Origin: Notospermus geniculatus
Taxonomy: Eukaryota > Nemertea > Pilidiophora > Heteronemertea > Lineidae
Direction: 5' to 3'
Length of the DNA stretch: 64,000 nucleotides
Assembly: GCA_002633025.1 (NCBI GenBank)
Contig: NMRB01000121.1
Span: forward strand, 165,219-229,218
Of this stretch, positions 34,693-44,718 are shown one piece after another. The notes under the pieces are model-generated. The model was not told where the DNA came from. It saw nothing but the letters and a program-made list of their open reading frames with translations, and ran no database searches. The number at the start of each line of letters is the position of its first letter. Position 1 is the first letter of the stretch. A program made the position numbers and the translations under genes.

Positions 34693-34720
34693 GGCCGACG
34701 CTATAGCAATATTGGCCCTG
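34693..34720 (+). CDS. exon-like 28-bp segment
   Basis: A long T-rich tract (TTTTGTATTTCATTTTTCCG) and CAG precede it, and CTG/GTAAGTACG follows, both near consensus. It reads GRRYSNIGP or ADAIAILAL depending on phase. Microexons of this size exist in animals, mainly in neuronal genes. It lies just 3' of the palindrome. Confidence 0.33.
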
Positions 34721-34973
34721 GTAAGTACGGAGGAGGCCATCACAAGCTATCTCATTCATTTATCATCCACTTTTGGTGTTAACCTGCCTTAGAACGCACG
34801 CTATCTCGACATACAGCACGTGCCCTCTGCTCGATTTTCGACGAACTACGAGGAATGAGTCGGCTACGATATCGAGTAAAGTGTCAGTGTGTGTGTGTTG
34901 AACAGTAGACACGCTGGTGACGCACGGCGAGACGTGCACGTGCAAAAGGACTCGTATGCACTGAACACCACAT

Positions 34974-35112
34974 GTATGCACCAATGAAGATTATCTTAAA
35001 CTCAGGTTGAGCCCACAGACTTTTCAACTGTTCAGGTTTGCCAGGGAATGGTGTGACAATGGAAAAGATGTGGCTCAACTTGACTTCACGATAATCTTCG
35101 TTGGTGCATACG
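34974..35112. repeat. fold-back element
   Basis: TGTATGCACCAATGAAGATT pairs with AATCTTCGTTGGTGCATAC, and CAGGTTGAGCCCACA with TGTGGCTCAACTTG. Single copy in this window. Confidence 0.87.
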
Positions 35113-35699
35113 GCACAATGTGCCTTTCTTCAGCCCTGATTCCCTCTCAGTCGAGACAAGTGTGTTTCCAATGCTCAGGGGGTAGGACAATCCTGTACTT
35201 CACGTGGCACTTTTAAGGAAACAGTTCCTTGTTGCTAAACGACACAAAATATCACTCTTGGTGGCATTGCCAGCGATATCTGTAGTTAGCTAGCAGACAT
35301 GCATGCGTAACCGCAGTGGCACATGCATTGAAATTTCAACTTCGACAGAGGTGATGGATTCAACAGTTCTCTTAACATGTCACAAATGAAATAAAAATCA
35401 TGTAGCGTAAATTCTAAATGGCTTTGAATCACCATTTGGGTAATTAAAGCAGTTCTAATGTTCTTCGAGGATACAGAACACGGTCATTAAGGAAGTTGAA
35501 TACGTCAGGCGAGTCACTTGTAGCGGTGAGGCAGGTAGGTTTTTCACTGCGATAAACTAACCACCCTTGCGTGGTGCCGGAAAGCGACGCCATGTTATGA
35601 GTCATGTGATTAATGGCGGAAAGGGATCAACAGGCGTGATGGTCGCCATCATGTTTGTGAATTTCAGATTCTGCAAGGTCTTACAGGCACATACACTGA
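35113..35699. other. no gene seen
   Basis: Unique sequence with no frame above 70 codons or repeat. Confidence 0.5.
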
Positions 35700-35982
35700 A
35701 AAACTCTGCTTCGTCAAAATGACGAACTTCGTTTTCCATTATCACCAAACTGAGTATCTAAATTCGTCAAAACGACAAGTCCAAGTTCGTCATTTTGACG
35801 AACCCTTGACGAACACAAACAAGGGTTCATCAAAATGACGAACGTGGACTTGTCGTCTTGACAAAACCGTGTATGTTCGACAAAATGACGAACGTGGACT
35901 TGTCATTTTGACGAATTGATACTCAGTTTGGTGATAATGGAAAACGAACCTAAGTTCGTCATTTTGATGAAGCAGAGTTTGT
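35700..35982. repeat. fold-back element cut by assembly gap
   Basis: AAAACTCTGCTTCGTCAAAA at the left is inverted at the right edge (GATGAAGCAGAGTTTGT), with CGTTTTCCATTATCACCAAA and ACTGAGTATC also pairing. The self-complementary word TTCGTCATTTTGACGAA recurs about six times inside. The gap starts exactly where the right end closes. Confidence 0.9.
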
Positions 35983-36577
35983 NNNNNNNNNNNNNNNNNN
36001 NNNNNNNNNNNNNNNNNNNNNNNNNNNNNNNNNNNNNNNNNNNNNNNNNNNNNNNNNNNNNNNNNNNNNNNNNNNNNNNNNNNNNNNNNNNNNNNNNNNN
36101 NNNNNNNNNNNNNNNNNNNNNNNNNNNNNNNNNNNNNNNNNNNNNNNNNNNNNNNNNNNNNNNNNNNNNNNNNNNNNNNNNNNNNNNNNNNNNNNNNNNN
36201 NNNNNNNNNNNNNNNNNNNNNNNNNNNNNNNNNNNNNNNNNNNNNNNNNNNNNNNNNNNNNNNNNNNNNNNNNNNNNNNNNNNNNNNNNNNNNNNNNNNN
36301 NNNNNNNNNNNNNNNNNNNNNNNNNNNNNNNNNNNNNNNNNNNNNNNNNNNNNNNNNNNNNNNNNNNNNNNNNNNNNNNNNNNNNNNNNNNNNNNNNNNN
36401 NNNNNNNNNNNNNNNNNNNNNNNNNNNNNNNNNNNNNNNNNNNNNNNNNNNNNNNNNNNNNNNNNNNNNNNNNNNNNNNNNNNNNNNNNNNNNNNNNNNN
36501 NNNNNNNNNNNNNNNNNNNNNNNNNNNNNNNNNNNNNNNNNNNNNNNNNNNNNNNNNNNNNNNNNNNNNNNNNNNNN
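35983..36577. other. assembly gap (N)
   Basis: 595 undetermined bases; any frame crossing it is an artefact. Confidence 1.
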
Positions 36578-36925
36578 TAGATTGGTACCCGATCCTCCGC
36601 TGGTGGCGCTGGCGGGCTGGATGTAGCGGAGGATCGGTCCTGGCTACTGAGGACGGCAGAAATCTGGCTGCCGCCGGAAGTGACTAGTATCCAGTCATGA
36701 CTGTACTTAGAACACGTACAACCACATGATGAAGGACCGGATACCAGTTGCAACGAGGAATCATGGCGGCGGCTGGTAAATATCAACATTGCAGAGAATG
36801 AATATCGCTTTTCGCTTGCTACAAAGCGTGCCTTAGCGATAGTCAATGCCAGACGAAAGACTGAGTATGGGTCCTTGAAACCAATGCATGCAAAAGCCTT
36901 AAAAAGTGCCATAGCGAATGACACA
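36578..36925 (+). pseudogene. coding-like frame broken by one TGA
   Basis: From the gap edge to TGA at 36923-36925 one plus frame is open except for a TGA at 36698. Before the stop it reads AEDRSWLLRTAEIWLPPEVT; after it, LYLEHVQPHDEGPDTSC, NEESWRRLVNINIAENEYRF and KRALAIVNARRKTEYGSL, ending AIANDT. The composition is protein-like and moderately GC-rich. It may be a decayed gene or transposon piece whose 5' part is in the gap, or two unrelated frames. No family recognised. The exact complement frame is also open, so strand is not certain. Confidence 0.3.
36589..36637. repeat. short perfect inverted repeat
   Basis: CCGATCCTCCGCT and AGCGGAGGATCGG, 13 bp each, 23 bp apart. Confidence 0.75.
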
Positions 36926-37005
36926 TGACTGATTTTCCAACCGATTGTGGCAAGTCCGTTGGTTTTCGAATTGGACCAATCAACGCCATGAAACTCGCAG
37001 GCAGT

Positions 37006-37038
37006 ACCGGTCTACATATTTTATATTTATAGACCGGG
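37006..37038. repeat. short hairpin
   Basis: CCGGTCTA and TAGACCGG flank an A/T-rich loop. Confidence 0.6.
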
Positions 37039-37173
37039 GACCAGTCTAAGTAGGGCCTCCCTGCAGAACATGGTGGACTACCGAGTGGACCCCACTTGGA
37101 TGGGGTCTTTTACTTGCCCTTGCAAAGAAACAAGGTACAAGGCTTACTGTCCCATGGGACGACGTGAAGAGCA

Positions 37174-37324
37174 GGTGTAACGTTTTTCAGTGTGGCCATT
37201 TTTCTGTGTGATTCCCATTGTTCGGAACACTCTGGGAAACAGACCCGCTGTTTGTCGCGGCTTATTCCGTCAATCTATTGTAATATCACACTGGCACACG
37301 GGCCTCACTGAAAAACGTTACACC
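37174..37324. repeat. fold-back element
   Basis: GGTGTAACGTTTTTCAGTG and its complement (CACTGAAAAACGTTACACC) close a unit whose inner GTGTGAT...ATTGTTCGGAA also pairs with TTCCGTCAATCTATTGTAAT. A plus frame of 113 codons (37190-37531) crossing it is dismissed. Confidence 0.85.
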
Positions 37325-37382
37325 GGCGCCTATCGGCAGTTAGTTATAACACATTTTCCCATAAAACTGCCGATAGGCACCG
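37325..37382. repeat. short fold-back, adjacent
   Basis: GGCGCCTATCGGCAGTT pairs with AACTGCCGATAGGCACC. It begins where the previous element ends. Confidence 0.8.
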
Positions 37383-37734
37383 ACAGCACTATCGGATTTT
37401 CTGTGCGGTCGGCCCAGGGCTCTCAAACCGAGAGATGGCGGCCAAGTGACCATGTCTGCAAAATGGCCAGTCACCTAATAGTCCCTTGCGATCACAATCC
37501 CTCCGAACTACTCAAACATTGTTTTGAATGAGCAGTAAACACGGATGGCAACGGCTCCCCCAAATGGCCGGTAGATCTTCAATCATACCCCGTTTAAATA
37601 GCCCGTTTAGCAATAATTTACTCGTTCTTACGGTGTTAAATAATTCAGGAGTTAATCTCTCGTCTTGGTAAGATTCTCACGCACGCTCCGCAACCTCAAG
37701 TCATCGGAAGCATTTTAGAGGTTTAACAATAGCC

Positions 37735-38082
37735 TCAGTTAAGGCAATAAAACAAAGGATTGCTCTCCTGTGGGCTCTTCTCGTCTAACTGCTGATATAT
37801 GGCAAATGCATTAAGGCGCTTACTGGAATATCCCAAAGACGTGCCAAGGAATACGACTCGACGTAACCTTTTCAATGCCTGGGGAAAAAACTGCTGGTAC
37901 AGTGGCTGGGGGCAATTCTTATGTAGTTTTTGTCTGTTGAGACTGTCAAAGTCTGTGTGTCTTCCGATAGAGTATTGAGAAATTAGACGAAGAATTTCTT
38001 TCTCATACAATGTAGGCAATCGATCACACGGTCGAGCTCCTCTTGGGTCGGGCCTACTGAGTTCGTTGATGCAGTGGTGCCA
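37735..38082 (-). CDS. possible coding frame, unknown
   Basis: A minus-strand frame of about 115 codons with no stop runs from after TGA (about 38084) to TAA/TGA near 37735. It contains CDRLPTLYEKEILRLISQYS, RQKLHKNCPQPLYQQFFPQA and LNAFAIYQQLDEKSP. There is no ATG near the start, so it would be an exon. A donor-like CCA/GTAAGC sits inside (about 37827). Composition is protein-like but no family is recognised and length is near chance. Confidence 0.25.
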   Translation of the reverse strand, partial: WHHCINELSRPDPRGARPCDRLPTLYEKEILRLISQYSIGRHTDFDSLNRQKLHKNCPQPLYQQFFPQALKRLRRVVFLGTSLGYSSKRLNAFAIYQQLDEKSPQESNPLFYCLN

Positions 38083-38986
38083 TCACAAACTGGGTTTGTT
38101 GCCGAGAAATACACGATTCTCGATAAAAATCCGCTTGAGTGCATTATTGTGATGCACTGCAATATTGGGGCGCACGATTAAAGATCTAGGGCCATATTCA
38201 TACAGTGAAAGATTTACCCGCGTATCTTGGGCAATACACGGAAAGAATTCCTGTGCATTGGCTGAAGTTACACGCGCACTGGCAGTCACTCCTGACCCCA
38301 GAGATTGACAACAATGAATATAGGCTAATTAATTGCAACCTATACCAAAGTGAAATTGACGACAGGTGGGCAAAATTTAGGCTTTGTGTTCAACACAAAT
38401 GTCCTAAAATCTGCATGCCATGGACTTTTGTCGACTTAGCACAATCTGAAATTTGCTATGGATAAAAACAATAAAAAACTTTTCTTGATCAGCGTTAAAT
38501 CTGTAACGAAGCTGTTTAAATGGCTAAAACCTGAATCGTCTTCGAAAACATGAACCATGGCTACAGATTTATTATTCATTTTTCGATTAAGCTGTTGCTC
38601 TGTTTAAACAGCCAAGAGGGCTATCCAACCGAGTGTATTAATCACCTATTGACCCACCACATGGCAAATTGCTAAGCCAGAGGATTCGTCATCATAATCA
38701 GAATGAGAATAGGAAGTTTTTGTTGACACGTTCTGAAAGTAGTTATTACAAAATCGTCTTCACTTAAAAACCTCAAGCTGCGAATGAGAGGTTAGACAAT
38801 GACGTTGTCTGCACCAATCTGCCGTTTAGGCCTAACTGCAAGCTTCAGTATGGGGTCAGACAAGGACAATTTCTTTCTTTATTTATTTATTTATTTTCTC
38901 TGGAAAAATCTGTGCCTTTTCAGATATTCTGTCAGGTGACATTGGTATTCATTCTGCAACCAGTTGAAACCGAAAGCCCATTACTG
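38083..38986. other. no gene supported
   Basis: Plus frame 38205-38465 (86 codons, GTG start) lacks support. A lone family B-like end (AGGGCCATATTCATAC) lies at 38189 without a partner. (TTTA)n runs at 38874-38900. Confidence 0.35.
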
Positions 38987-39134
38987 GAGTGTTAAGGCAA
39001 AACCTAGCAAGTCATTTTTTTCAGTTTTGAAAAATATGCTTTTAAAGAAGATGAAACCAAACCTAATGAGTCCAAAAATGGTACCAACTCAAATTTGACC
39101 AAAATGTGACTTGCTAGGTTTTGCCTTAACACTC
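38987..39134. repeat. fold-back element
   Basis: GAGTGTTAAGGCAAAACCTA and GCAAGTCA at the left are exactly inverted at the right (TGACTTGCTAGG...CTTAACACTC). The centre is not self-complementary, so this is the terminal-inverted-repeat type. Confidence 0.9.
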
Positions 39135-39500
39135 AGGATTGCCAGCTCTTGATAACAGTTACTGTGAGGCGTGAAGGAAAAGGGGTGAGAATGTGTCAAT
39201 TGCAATGACAATGTGAATATCAAAACCCCTGAAGAGTCCACTTCAAACCAAAACAAACATCAAACGAATGAGACCATCTTTCTCAGATAACGAAATGGTT
39301 GCACAAAATCTGCTTTCCCTCGGAGGACGAATAATTGATTGCAGTACAGCGACACCCGGTAGACAGACATCCTCCTCCCTCATGAACCCCTCAGGACAAG
39401 GCAATATGCAAAGTACGTGAACTCGACGAACAAATATCACCAACACGCCAAGTAAATGTAACACAGTATTATTCTTTTGCTCCCTTAATGTGATATTGTA
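39135..39500. other. no gene supported
   Basis: Minus frame 39243-39464 (73 codons) has no supporting signal. Confidence 0.4.
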
Positions 39501-39950
39501 TTGTCTCAGCGGACATTAAGTCCCATTCATCATTGGAGAGAAGATAGTCTGAACTACATATATTTTCATTATATAGCCCCATTTTCCGTGGGGAATTGTC
39601 AGAAGCGCAGGCTATTATTTACTTTCTGGTTTCCAAAGCACCTGCGTCAGCTCGAAGACATCCTCTCTCAGCGTTCCTTCTCCTGGATGATCTTACTGGC
39701 CCTTAAAGCAGCATTACAATGCCATGGTGTACGCTCTTTGTGGATTTGTGGTGGGACTTATCTGTTGAGACGTCTGGAGTGGTATGCTAGTACCAAATCC
39801 TTTCTAGATATAAGGATTGGGCTCAGTTTCGAAGCTCTCATACAGGCAAATCTCCCTGTCACGAACGTCTACTGTATCAATACAAATAAATTCCACTTAA
39901 AATCAGTTGAATTTCACGTTGCATGTAAGTTTATGAGAAGTAATCAGTAA
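39501..39950 (+). CDS. longest open frame, unknown
   Basis: This 149-codon frame is the longest in the window not crossing N, about what chance predicts once. It opens at TTG and has no ATG near its start. It contains PKHLRQLEDILSQRSFSWMI, VRSLWICGGTYLLRRLEWYA and VYCINTNKFHLKSVEF. A donor-like CAT/GTAAGT lies near its end (about 39923). No domain or signal peptide is recognised. Confidence 0.22.
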   Translation: MSQRTLSPIHHWREDSLNYIYFHYIAPFSVGNCQKRRLLFTFWFPKHLRQLEDILSQRSFSWMILLALKAALQCHGVRSLWICGGTYLLRRLEWYASTKSFLDIRIGLSFEALIQANLPVTNVYCINTNKFHLKSVEFHVACKFMRSNQ

Positions 39951-40035
39951 GCCAATGTATTCTTTTACGAGCACGAACCACAAACACTAACTGCAATAGG
40001 CTGCAATTGAAAACCTAAGCTTCTAGCCAATAAAT

Positions 40036-40525
40036 GAAATGGTCCATGGGCCATGTGCTCACCTGGGTGAATGTACCAGAAGAACGAACGAACAACAAGT
40101 GTCAAGTCAATATGTTCCAGGGAAACATCAAACCACGTCCAGGTTAGAACTTTCTTTGTGGTATTGTTCATATCATATAAGCCAAAGTACATTTTTCAAG
40201 ATGGACGACTGGCGGCCATATCTGAAGTGCAACTGAGCTAAAGTTTGGCAGACATTTATAGGGTATCTGTAAACATATTCGTACCAAGTTACAACATTCT
40301 AGCTGCTGTTCTTCATAAGATATTGGCTTAAATTCCATTTTCAAGATGGCCGAGTATGGGTGGCCAAGCCAAGAATCGAATCGGACTGAAACTTGGTGTC
40401 GTAGGTCATGTGACCCACTTTTATATATGCACAAAGTTTCAGAACAATGGACCCAGCGGTTACGAAACGTGCCCTGCTAACGGACGACAGACGCTGCACC
40501 TCCGTAAGAGCTCACCAGGTGAGCC
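40036..40525. repeat. possible dispersed repeat with CTCACC ends
   Basis: The left edge TGTGCTCACCTGGGTGA and right edge AGCTCACCAGGTGAGCC are inverted relatives, and the interior has a CTAACGGACGACAGACG segment. I associate these motifs with repeats common in molluscan and similar genomes; that is from memory and not checked. It includes two ATGGC-core words (40199, 40343). Plus frame 40356-40580 inside it is not considered a gene. Confidence 0.4.
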
Positions 40526-41189
40526 AAAAACTGACTACGGAATTACGAGCTTGGTCTACCCGAGTGGAACTGCTGAGTGACCTCTGAGATGTGCAACTAC
40601 GGCAGTTTCTTCACGATGTACAGTACCGTGTGACACTCGTCTCTCCGTACAGCACATCCATCCATCGCCGAACACTAAATCACTACAGTACTGCTTCGGC
40701 CCCTTGTTGTTTGTTACAGAAGACAGACAGTATGTTATCAGGCAGCCAATATATCTTTCAATTCTCCCCTAATCCCCAGTTGATGATGAGCGGTTACAGG
40801 CCATGGATCGTTTACAAAGGGAAATGCCACCGTGGTTTCAAATGATCTGGATTCTGATACCAGTACACCGTTTCCGAACTTCTTTTTATCTCCCATAAAG
40901 TCCCAGAAGGCGGTTCGTCAAAGCCAAACGGATGCATATCCTCTACAGTATTCTAAGGTGCTTTTTCACAAGACACGAAATCTCAGCATCGTTCCTCGCG
41001 ATGACGATAATTCCTCCGGCATGGGACACGTTTCTTGCAGCTATACACTTCGTACTTTGACATTTTCCCAAAGACATCTCTCAACACAACGAGTTCCCTT
41101 TCTTTTTTCCGAAGATTTCTAGCAGGCTAAAATATCAACCCTAGCATCTGTATCCCCAGGATGATTTCTGGGATATAAACATTGTGGTA
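40526..41189. other. weak consecutive frames
   Basis: Plus frames 40591-40845 (84 codons) and 40832-41122 (96 codons) follow each other without signal, splice or motif support. Confidence 0.3.
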
Positions 41190-41459
41190 ATGTTTCTTCT
41201 TCTAGTCACATTTTTTCATGCAACGATGCGAGATAAACTGGCAAACAGGTATAATAATACGAGGAACAGGGTTGCTGCTCATAGACAGGAAGTATTCCAA
41301 ACTCCTCAGAAAGGACAGACACGATTTTTCGTGAATCACAAAGCCTACCAAACCACCATCCCCCAAAGCCATGATCTGCTAAGACTCAACGACAATGGAT
41401 GGATCCGCTATAAAAGCGTCCTCGCTCCACGTGTACAGCAAAGGAGGCAATTCTGCTAA
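41190..41459 (+). CDS. possible small secreted protein, 89 residues
   Basis: The ATG at 41190 opens MFLLLVTFFHATMRDKLANR, a short signal-like hydrophobic start, then RYNNTRNRVAAHRQEVFQ with an NNT sequon, and ends VQQRRQFC. The mature part is basic and has one cysteine. A TATA-like GCTATAAAAG lies inside the frame at about 41408, which is coincidental. No poly(A) signal nearby and no family recognised. Confidence 0.22.
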   Translation: MFLLLVTFFHATMRDKLANRYNNTRNRVAAHRQEVFQTPQKGQTRFFVNHKAYQTTIPQSHDLLRLNDNGWIRYKSVLAPRVQQRRQFC

Positions 41460-42015
41460 TGGGTAACTCTGGGCTAAATGGGAGGTAGTGTTCGAAAAGT
41501 TTTCATTAGGAGGGCTTATTGTTGTTGGAGAAGACTTTGCAACAATCATTTGCTGCTTTCTTTCTTGTGATCGACGGGTTTCAGCCTTGAGCATCTAGGG
41601 TTCATATGACTATTTTTCTGTCAGAGCAGGTTGGGTAGAGAGGAAACTGACATCAACTCTAGTGATAGGAAAGAATTGAAAAGTTTGATCAGCAAATGCC
41701 AAAGAGGCCATCTCCACGTCGTGGTCGAAGCAAGTGAATTCGTCTGCCTACTTGATAGTTCACGAACGGCCGATGTCGGGACCTAAGCCTGGTTTATTCT
41801 TATCCGATTCTACCATCGCATGTACAATAACAATGGAAATGGGAGAGTGAACAATAGAGTTTTCTAGAGTAGACATGCACAAGGCATAAGGTCCAATGGG
41901 GATAATAACTGTGATAGAGGGCAGTACACAGTAATCAGGTCCTATCAAAAATTTATCCTCACTTATGAATTTTTGGTCCTATACAATGGATGCCTTTTGT
42001 GTGGGAAATTGATCA
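41460..42015. other. no gene supported
   Basis: Minus frames 41379-41594 and 41760-41948 are short and unsupported. Confidence 0.4.
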
Positions 42016-42124
42016 GGGCCCATATTCATAAACATACTTAAGTCTAAGTGTGACACTTATCCATTGTTCAACACAAAAGATTAGTATCACACTTTGACTT
42101 AAGTATGTTTATGAATATAGACCC
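42016..42124. repeat. fold-back element, family B, array unit 1
   Basis: GGGCCCATATTCATAAACAT and its complement, with AAGTCTAAGTGTGACACTTA and the loop TTGTTCAACACAAAAG. The right end reads ATAGACCC, slightly decayed. Confidence 0.93.
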
Positions 42125-42126
42125 TT

Positions 42127-42235
42127 GGGCCCATATTCATAAAACTACTTAAGTCTAAGTGTGACACTTATCGTTTGTGCAACACAAAAGATAAGTATCA
42201 TACGTTGACTTAAGTATGTTTATGAATATGGACCC
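42127..42235. repeat. fold-back element, family B, array unit 2
   Basis: It starts two bases after unit 1 with GGGCCCATATTCATAAAACT and ends ATGAATATGGACCC. Confidence 0.93.
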
Positions 42236-42236
42236 T

Positions 42237-42343
42237 GGGCCGTATGCATAAAACATCTTAAGTGTAAAATGTCCCTTATCTTTTGTTTGGAACAATACGT
42301 TAAGGGAAATTTTACACTTAAGATGTTTTATGCAGACGGCCCC
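42237..42343. repeat. fold-back element, family B relative, array unit 3
   Basis: GGGCCGTATGCATAAAACAT pairs with ATGTTTTATGCAGACGGCCC; the body (CTTAAGTGTAAAATGTCCCT) differs from units 1 and 2. Confidence 0.9.
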
Positions 42344-42412
42344 TGGTCGGCGTGGAAGTATGAATTTGCCTACACTGTGGGATTCGCTCTGACCACGTAG
42401 ATTTCACTGGCC

Positions 42413-42769
42413 TCAGTGCATTACAACTTTGCCTGTCTGCACTTGATTTGTACTGTGATCAAGATCGAATGTGATGCGGTGTAAACTTGGCGGCATTGTT
42501 TCAGGAGGAGGAGGGTTGTCACATTGCGCGATTACCGAGCAATAAATTTTTATGTTCCCTTTGAAGATTGGACAGGCTTTTAACATTATCTTAGATCTAC
42601 TGACGCTCTGGAAAGACGCGGCAAAAAAGTGAATCATTGCTTCGCGGATCAAACACACAACAGAATTCTCCAAGTGTGAGACTCTCGGTAAAAAGTACTT
42701 CCTAGATGTCACGTTGAGGACCACTTCCTTGAAGATTGCCTCCGACACTTGACACATCTTAGGAGGCAT
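42413..42769 (-). CDS. possible coding frame, unknown
   Basis: A 118-codon minus frame starting MPPKMCQVSEAIFKEVVLNV, continuing LENSVVCLIREAMIHFFAAS and QCDNPPPPETMPPSLHRITF. A second start, ATGGCGGAT, lies just upstream on the same strand in another frame and stops after seven codons; its context (CCGCCAT reversed) resembles many animal start sites. No signal peptide or family. The length is near chance. Confidence 0.25.
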   Translation of the reverse strand: MPPKMCQVSEAIFKEVVLNVTSRKYFLPRVSHLENSVVCLIREAMIHFFAASFQSVSRSKIMLKACPIFKGNIKIYCSVIAQCDNPPPPETMPPSLHRITFDLDHSTNQVQTGKVVMH

Positions 42770-43143
42770 CTTTATCCGCCATCTTAGACTCTGGGATCAT
42801 CCCGAGCATCTATTTTAGACATAATCAATTTCAGCGGGGATTAGGAATGGAGTGTTTTGATCGATGTTGCAAGTACAAGAAGCGGTGTGGAAAAAACTGT
42901 TGATGAAAAAAACCGCCTGTTGCTGAGAGCAGGGGTTCTCGCAGGATTTACCCGATGAGCGTGCATCAGNTGCCGAATGGAGAATGTCAATCATTATTTC
43001 GTGTGAGTGGACCAACAAGCAGAGTAAGGAGCTGCGAAGTCGTCTCACGTACATGTACATGTACTTCGACCATCTTGTCTGGTATAGCAGTGCTTAGTTT
43101 CATCAAACATGGGTGGCAGAGGTATTGATGCGTTGACACAGCT

Positions 43144-43529
43144 TTGTGGTTAGTTGAGCTCGATGAATACATGTCAGAAGAACTAACTGTACTTCGCTCT
43201 GACTGTATCAAGCTTTATGAGGAAGCTGCTTTTTTACTTCATTGTGATAATTACAGGGCACCATCGAAAAAGTCCCCAGTTGGATCATGTGGTCGTAAGG
43301 GTTGGAATGGTGAAGTTCCCTTCTTTGGATGAAGGAAAAGGCAAGGAAGATGGACGATGGAAATGTGGGGCTAATACTGACAAATTATCAGGAGGTTACA
43401 GAAATCCTTTTAGATCAACATGGGAAGTGCCCTGCAAAGACCTTTCTTCCACCCCGCACTACACCCATAGATAGTGGGCCTCTCAGCAGTCGTTGTTCCT
43501 TTCAAGCAGCGATCAAGAAAAACGTGTAA
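43144..43529 (+). other. overlapping coding-like frames
   Basis: Three plus frames overlap: 43144-43332 (DEYMSEELTVLRSDCIKLYE), 43217-43474 and 43329-43529 (NYQEVTEILLDQHGKCPAKT). The first and third read protein-like and could be one frame broken by an indel or two exons, but no splice pair was found. Function unknown. Confidence 0.2.
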
Positions 43530-43704
43530 TGCACTTCCGCATAAAGCTCATCATCAATACTTCACTGTTAATCCGTCACTCTCTCGGGGCTATGCCGTCT
43601 TAATTTGTTGAAAATGCACGAAAAATAATAGTGATTAGTAAAGCAATCTCTTCGTTGAGGATCAGATCGTAAAGAAGACGTTATTGACACGTTGAGTAGA
43701 GTAA

Positions 43705-44176
43705 ATGCGTAAACACTTTGTCATGCCGTTAATGTACGCGATTTTCCCTGTGTGTGCATCTTTACGAGTCATTTGGCCGAGGACATTCGGCGTTTCATGC
43801 ACTGCTGACCGCAATGATACGGCAATGCTCGGCCTTCCATTTTACCTCGCATCTGCACCTCCCACAACAATCGCCAACGGTCATGACGGTTAGCGGTAAG
43901 GCCAGTACAACAGTCCTGAGTGCAGTGTACATCAAGGTCGTAAAGGACATCAAAAGAGGTCAAAATGTCTCCGACAAAATATTCAAGAAGGCCGTAGCGG
44001 CAGTGCTCGGCCTTTCACTTTACCTCATTGCTAAACCTCCCACAACAACCCCAATGGTCATGGCGGTTGGTGGTAAGGCCAGTACAACAGTCCTGAGTGC
44101 AGTGCACACCAAGGTCGTAAATGACATCAAAAGAGGTGAAAGTGCCTCCGACAAAATATCCAAGAAGACCTTCTGA
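43705..44176 (+). pseudogene. signal-peptide frame plus two 59-codon repeats, frameshifted
   Basis: The ATG at 43705 opens MRKHFVMPLMYAIFPVCAS, a signal-peptide shape. Two tandem units follow (about 43821-43997 and 43998-44174), 177 bp apart, or 178 before a one-base indel near 43875. Unit 1 reads LGLPFYLASAPPTT in the first frame, then hits a stop; unit 2 reads LGLSLYLIAKPPTT followed by GKASTTVLSAVHTKVVNDIK in one frame to TGA. The seven codon differences I compared between the repeat halves all change the amino acid, so there is no sign of purifying selection. It may be a decayed secreted repeat protein or a non-coding duplication. The family is unknown. Confidence 0.33.
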
Positions 44177-44473
44177 AATCGCGGGTCGCGCGAGGACGTC
44201 GGTGGGCATTCGATGTTTGGGTTGTGTTTCAACCTCTCCAACCACACGACCAATGATGCCAATCGAGGAGGGAACACGATAGCATTGTGTCCAATGGAGA
44301 AGCCATATATCAGCCAGGATTAATCAAAAGCCACATACAGACACCGATCATTCCCGTTTCAAATGACCGTAATAGTCCCAATTTAGTGCCCATTAAGTGG
44401 CCATATAGTGCGACAAAGCACGATCAAAACAATAGCCGTGATTGCTAAGTAAATGTTCATTAGACTGGGGACC

Positions 44474-44718
44474 AGTTGTCCAAAGCGGCCGTGGTACAAT
44501 GCATTTCTTGGCACTAGTGTCTTTGTCAGTTGTTGTTCAAGGCCGCGGTAATTCTTGACACTAGGTGTCTCTGTTAGTTGTTGTTCAAAGCAGCGGTAAT
44601 TCTTGACACTAGGTGTCTCTGTTAGTTGTTGTTCAAAGCCTCGGTAATTCTTGACACTAGGTGTCTCTGTCAGTTGTTGTTCAAAGCCTCGGTAATTCTT
44701 GGCACTAGTGTCTCTTCA
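44474..44718. repeat. 48-bp tandem repeat, about 5 copies
   Basis: Units AGTTGTTGTTCAAAGCCTCG plus GTAATTCTTGACACTAGGTG start at 44528, 44576, 44624 and 44672; a diverged first unit begins at 44474. The period of 48 is a multiple of three, but stops occur. Confidence 0.95.

Noticed and set aside
34881-34900. GTGTGTGTG run
   Set aside because: Too short to call a microsatellite of interest.
35916-36924. 236- and 321-codon frames across the first gap
   Set aside because: They consist mostly of N and are artefacts of translating unknown bases.
37190-37531. 113-codon plus frame
   Set aside because: It lies largely in two fold-back elements.
38189-38210. Family B-like end
   Set aside because: No matching opposite arm within 500 bp, so it is a fragment or coincidence.
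41404-41416. TATA-like GCTATAAAAG
   Set aside because: It lies inside the candidate frame at 41190 and no start or frame follows it.
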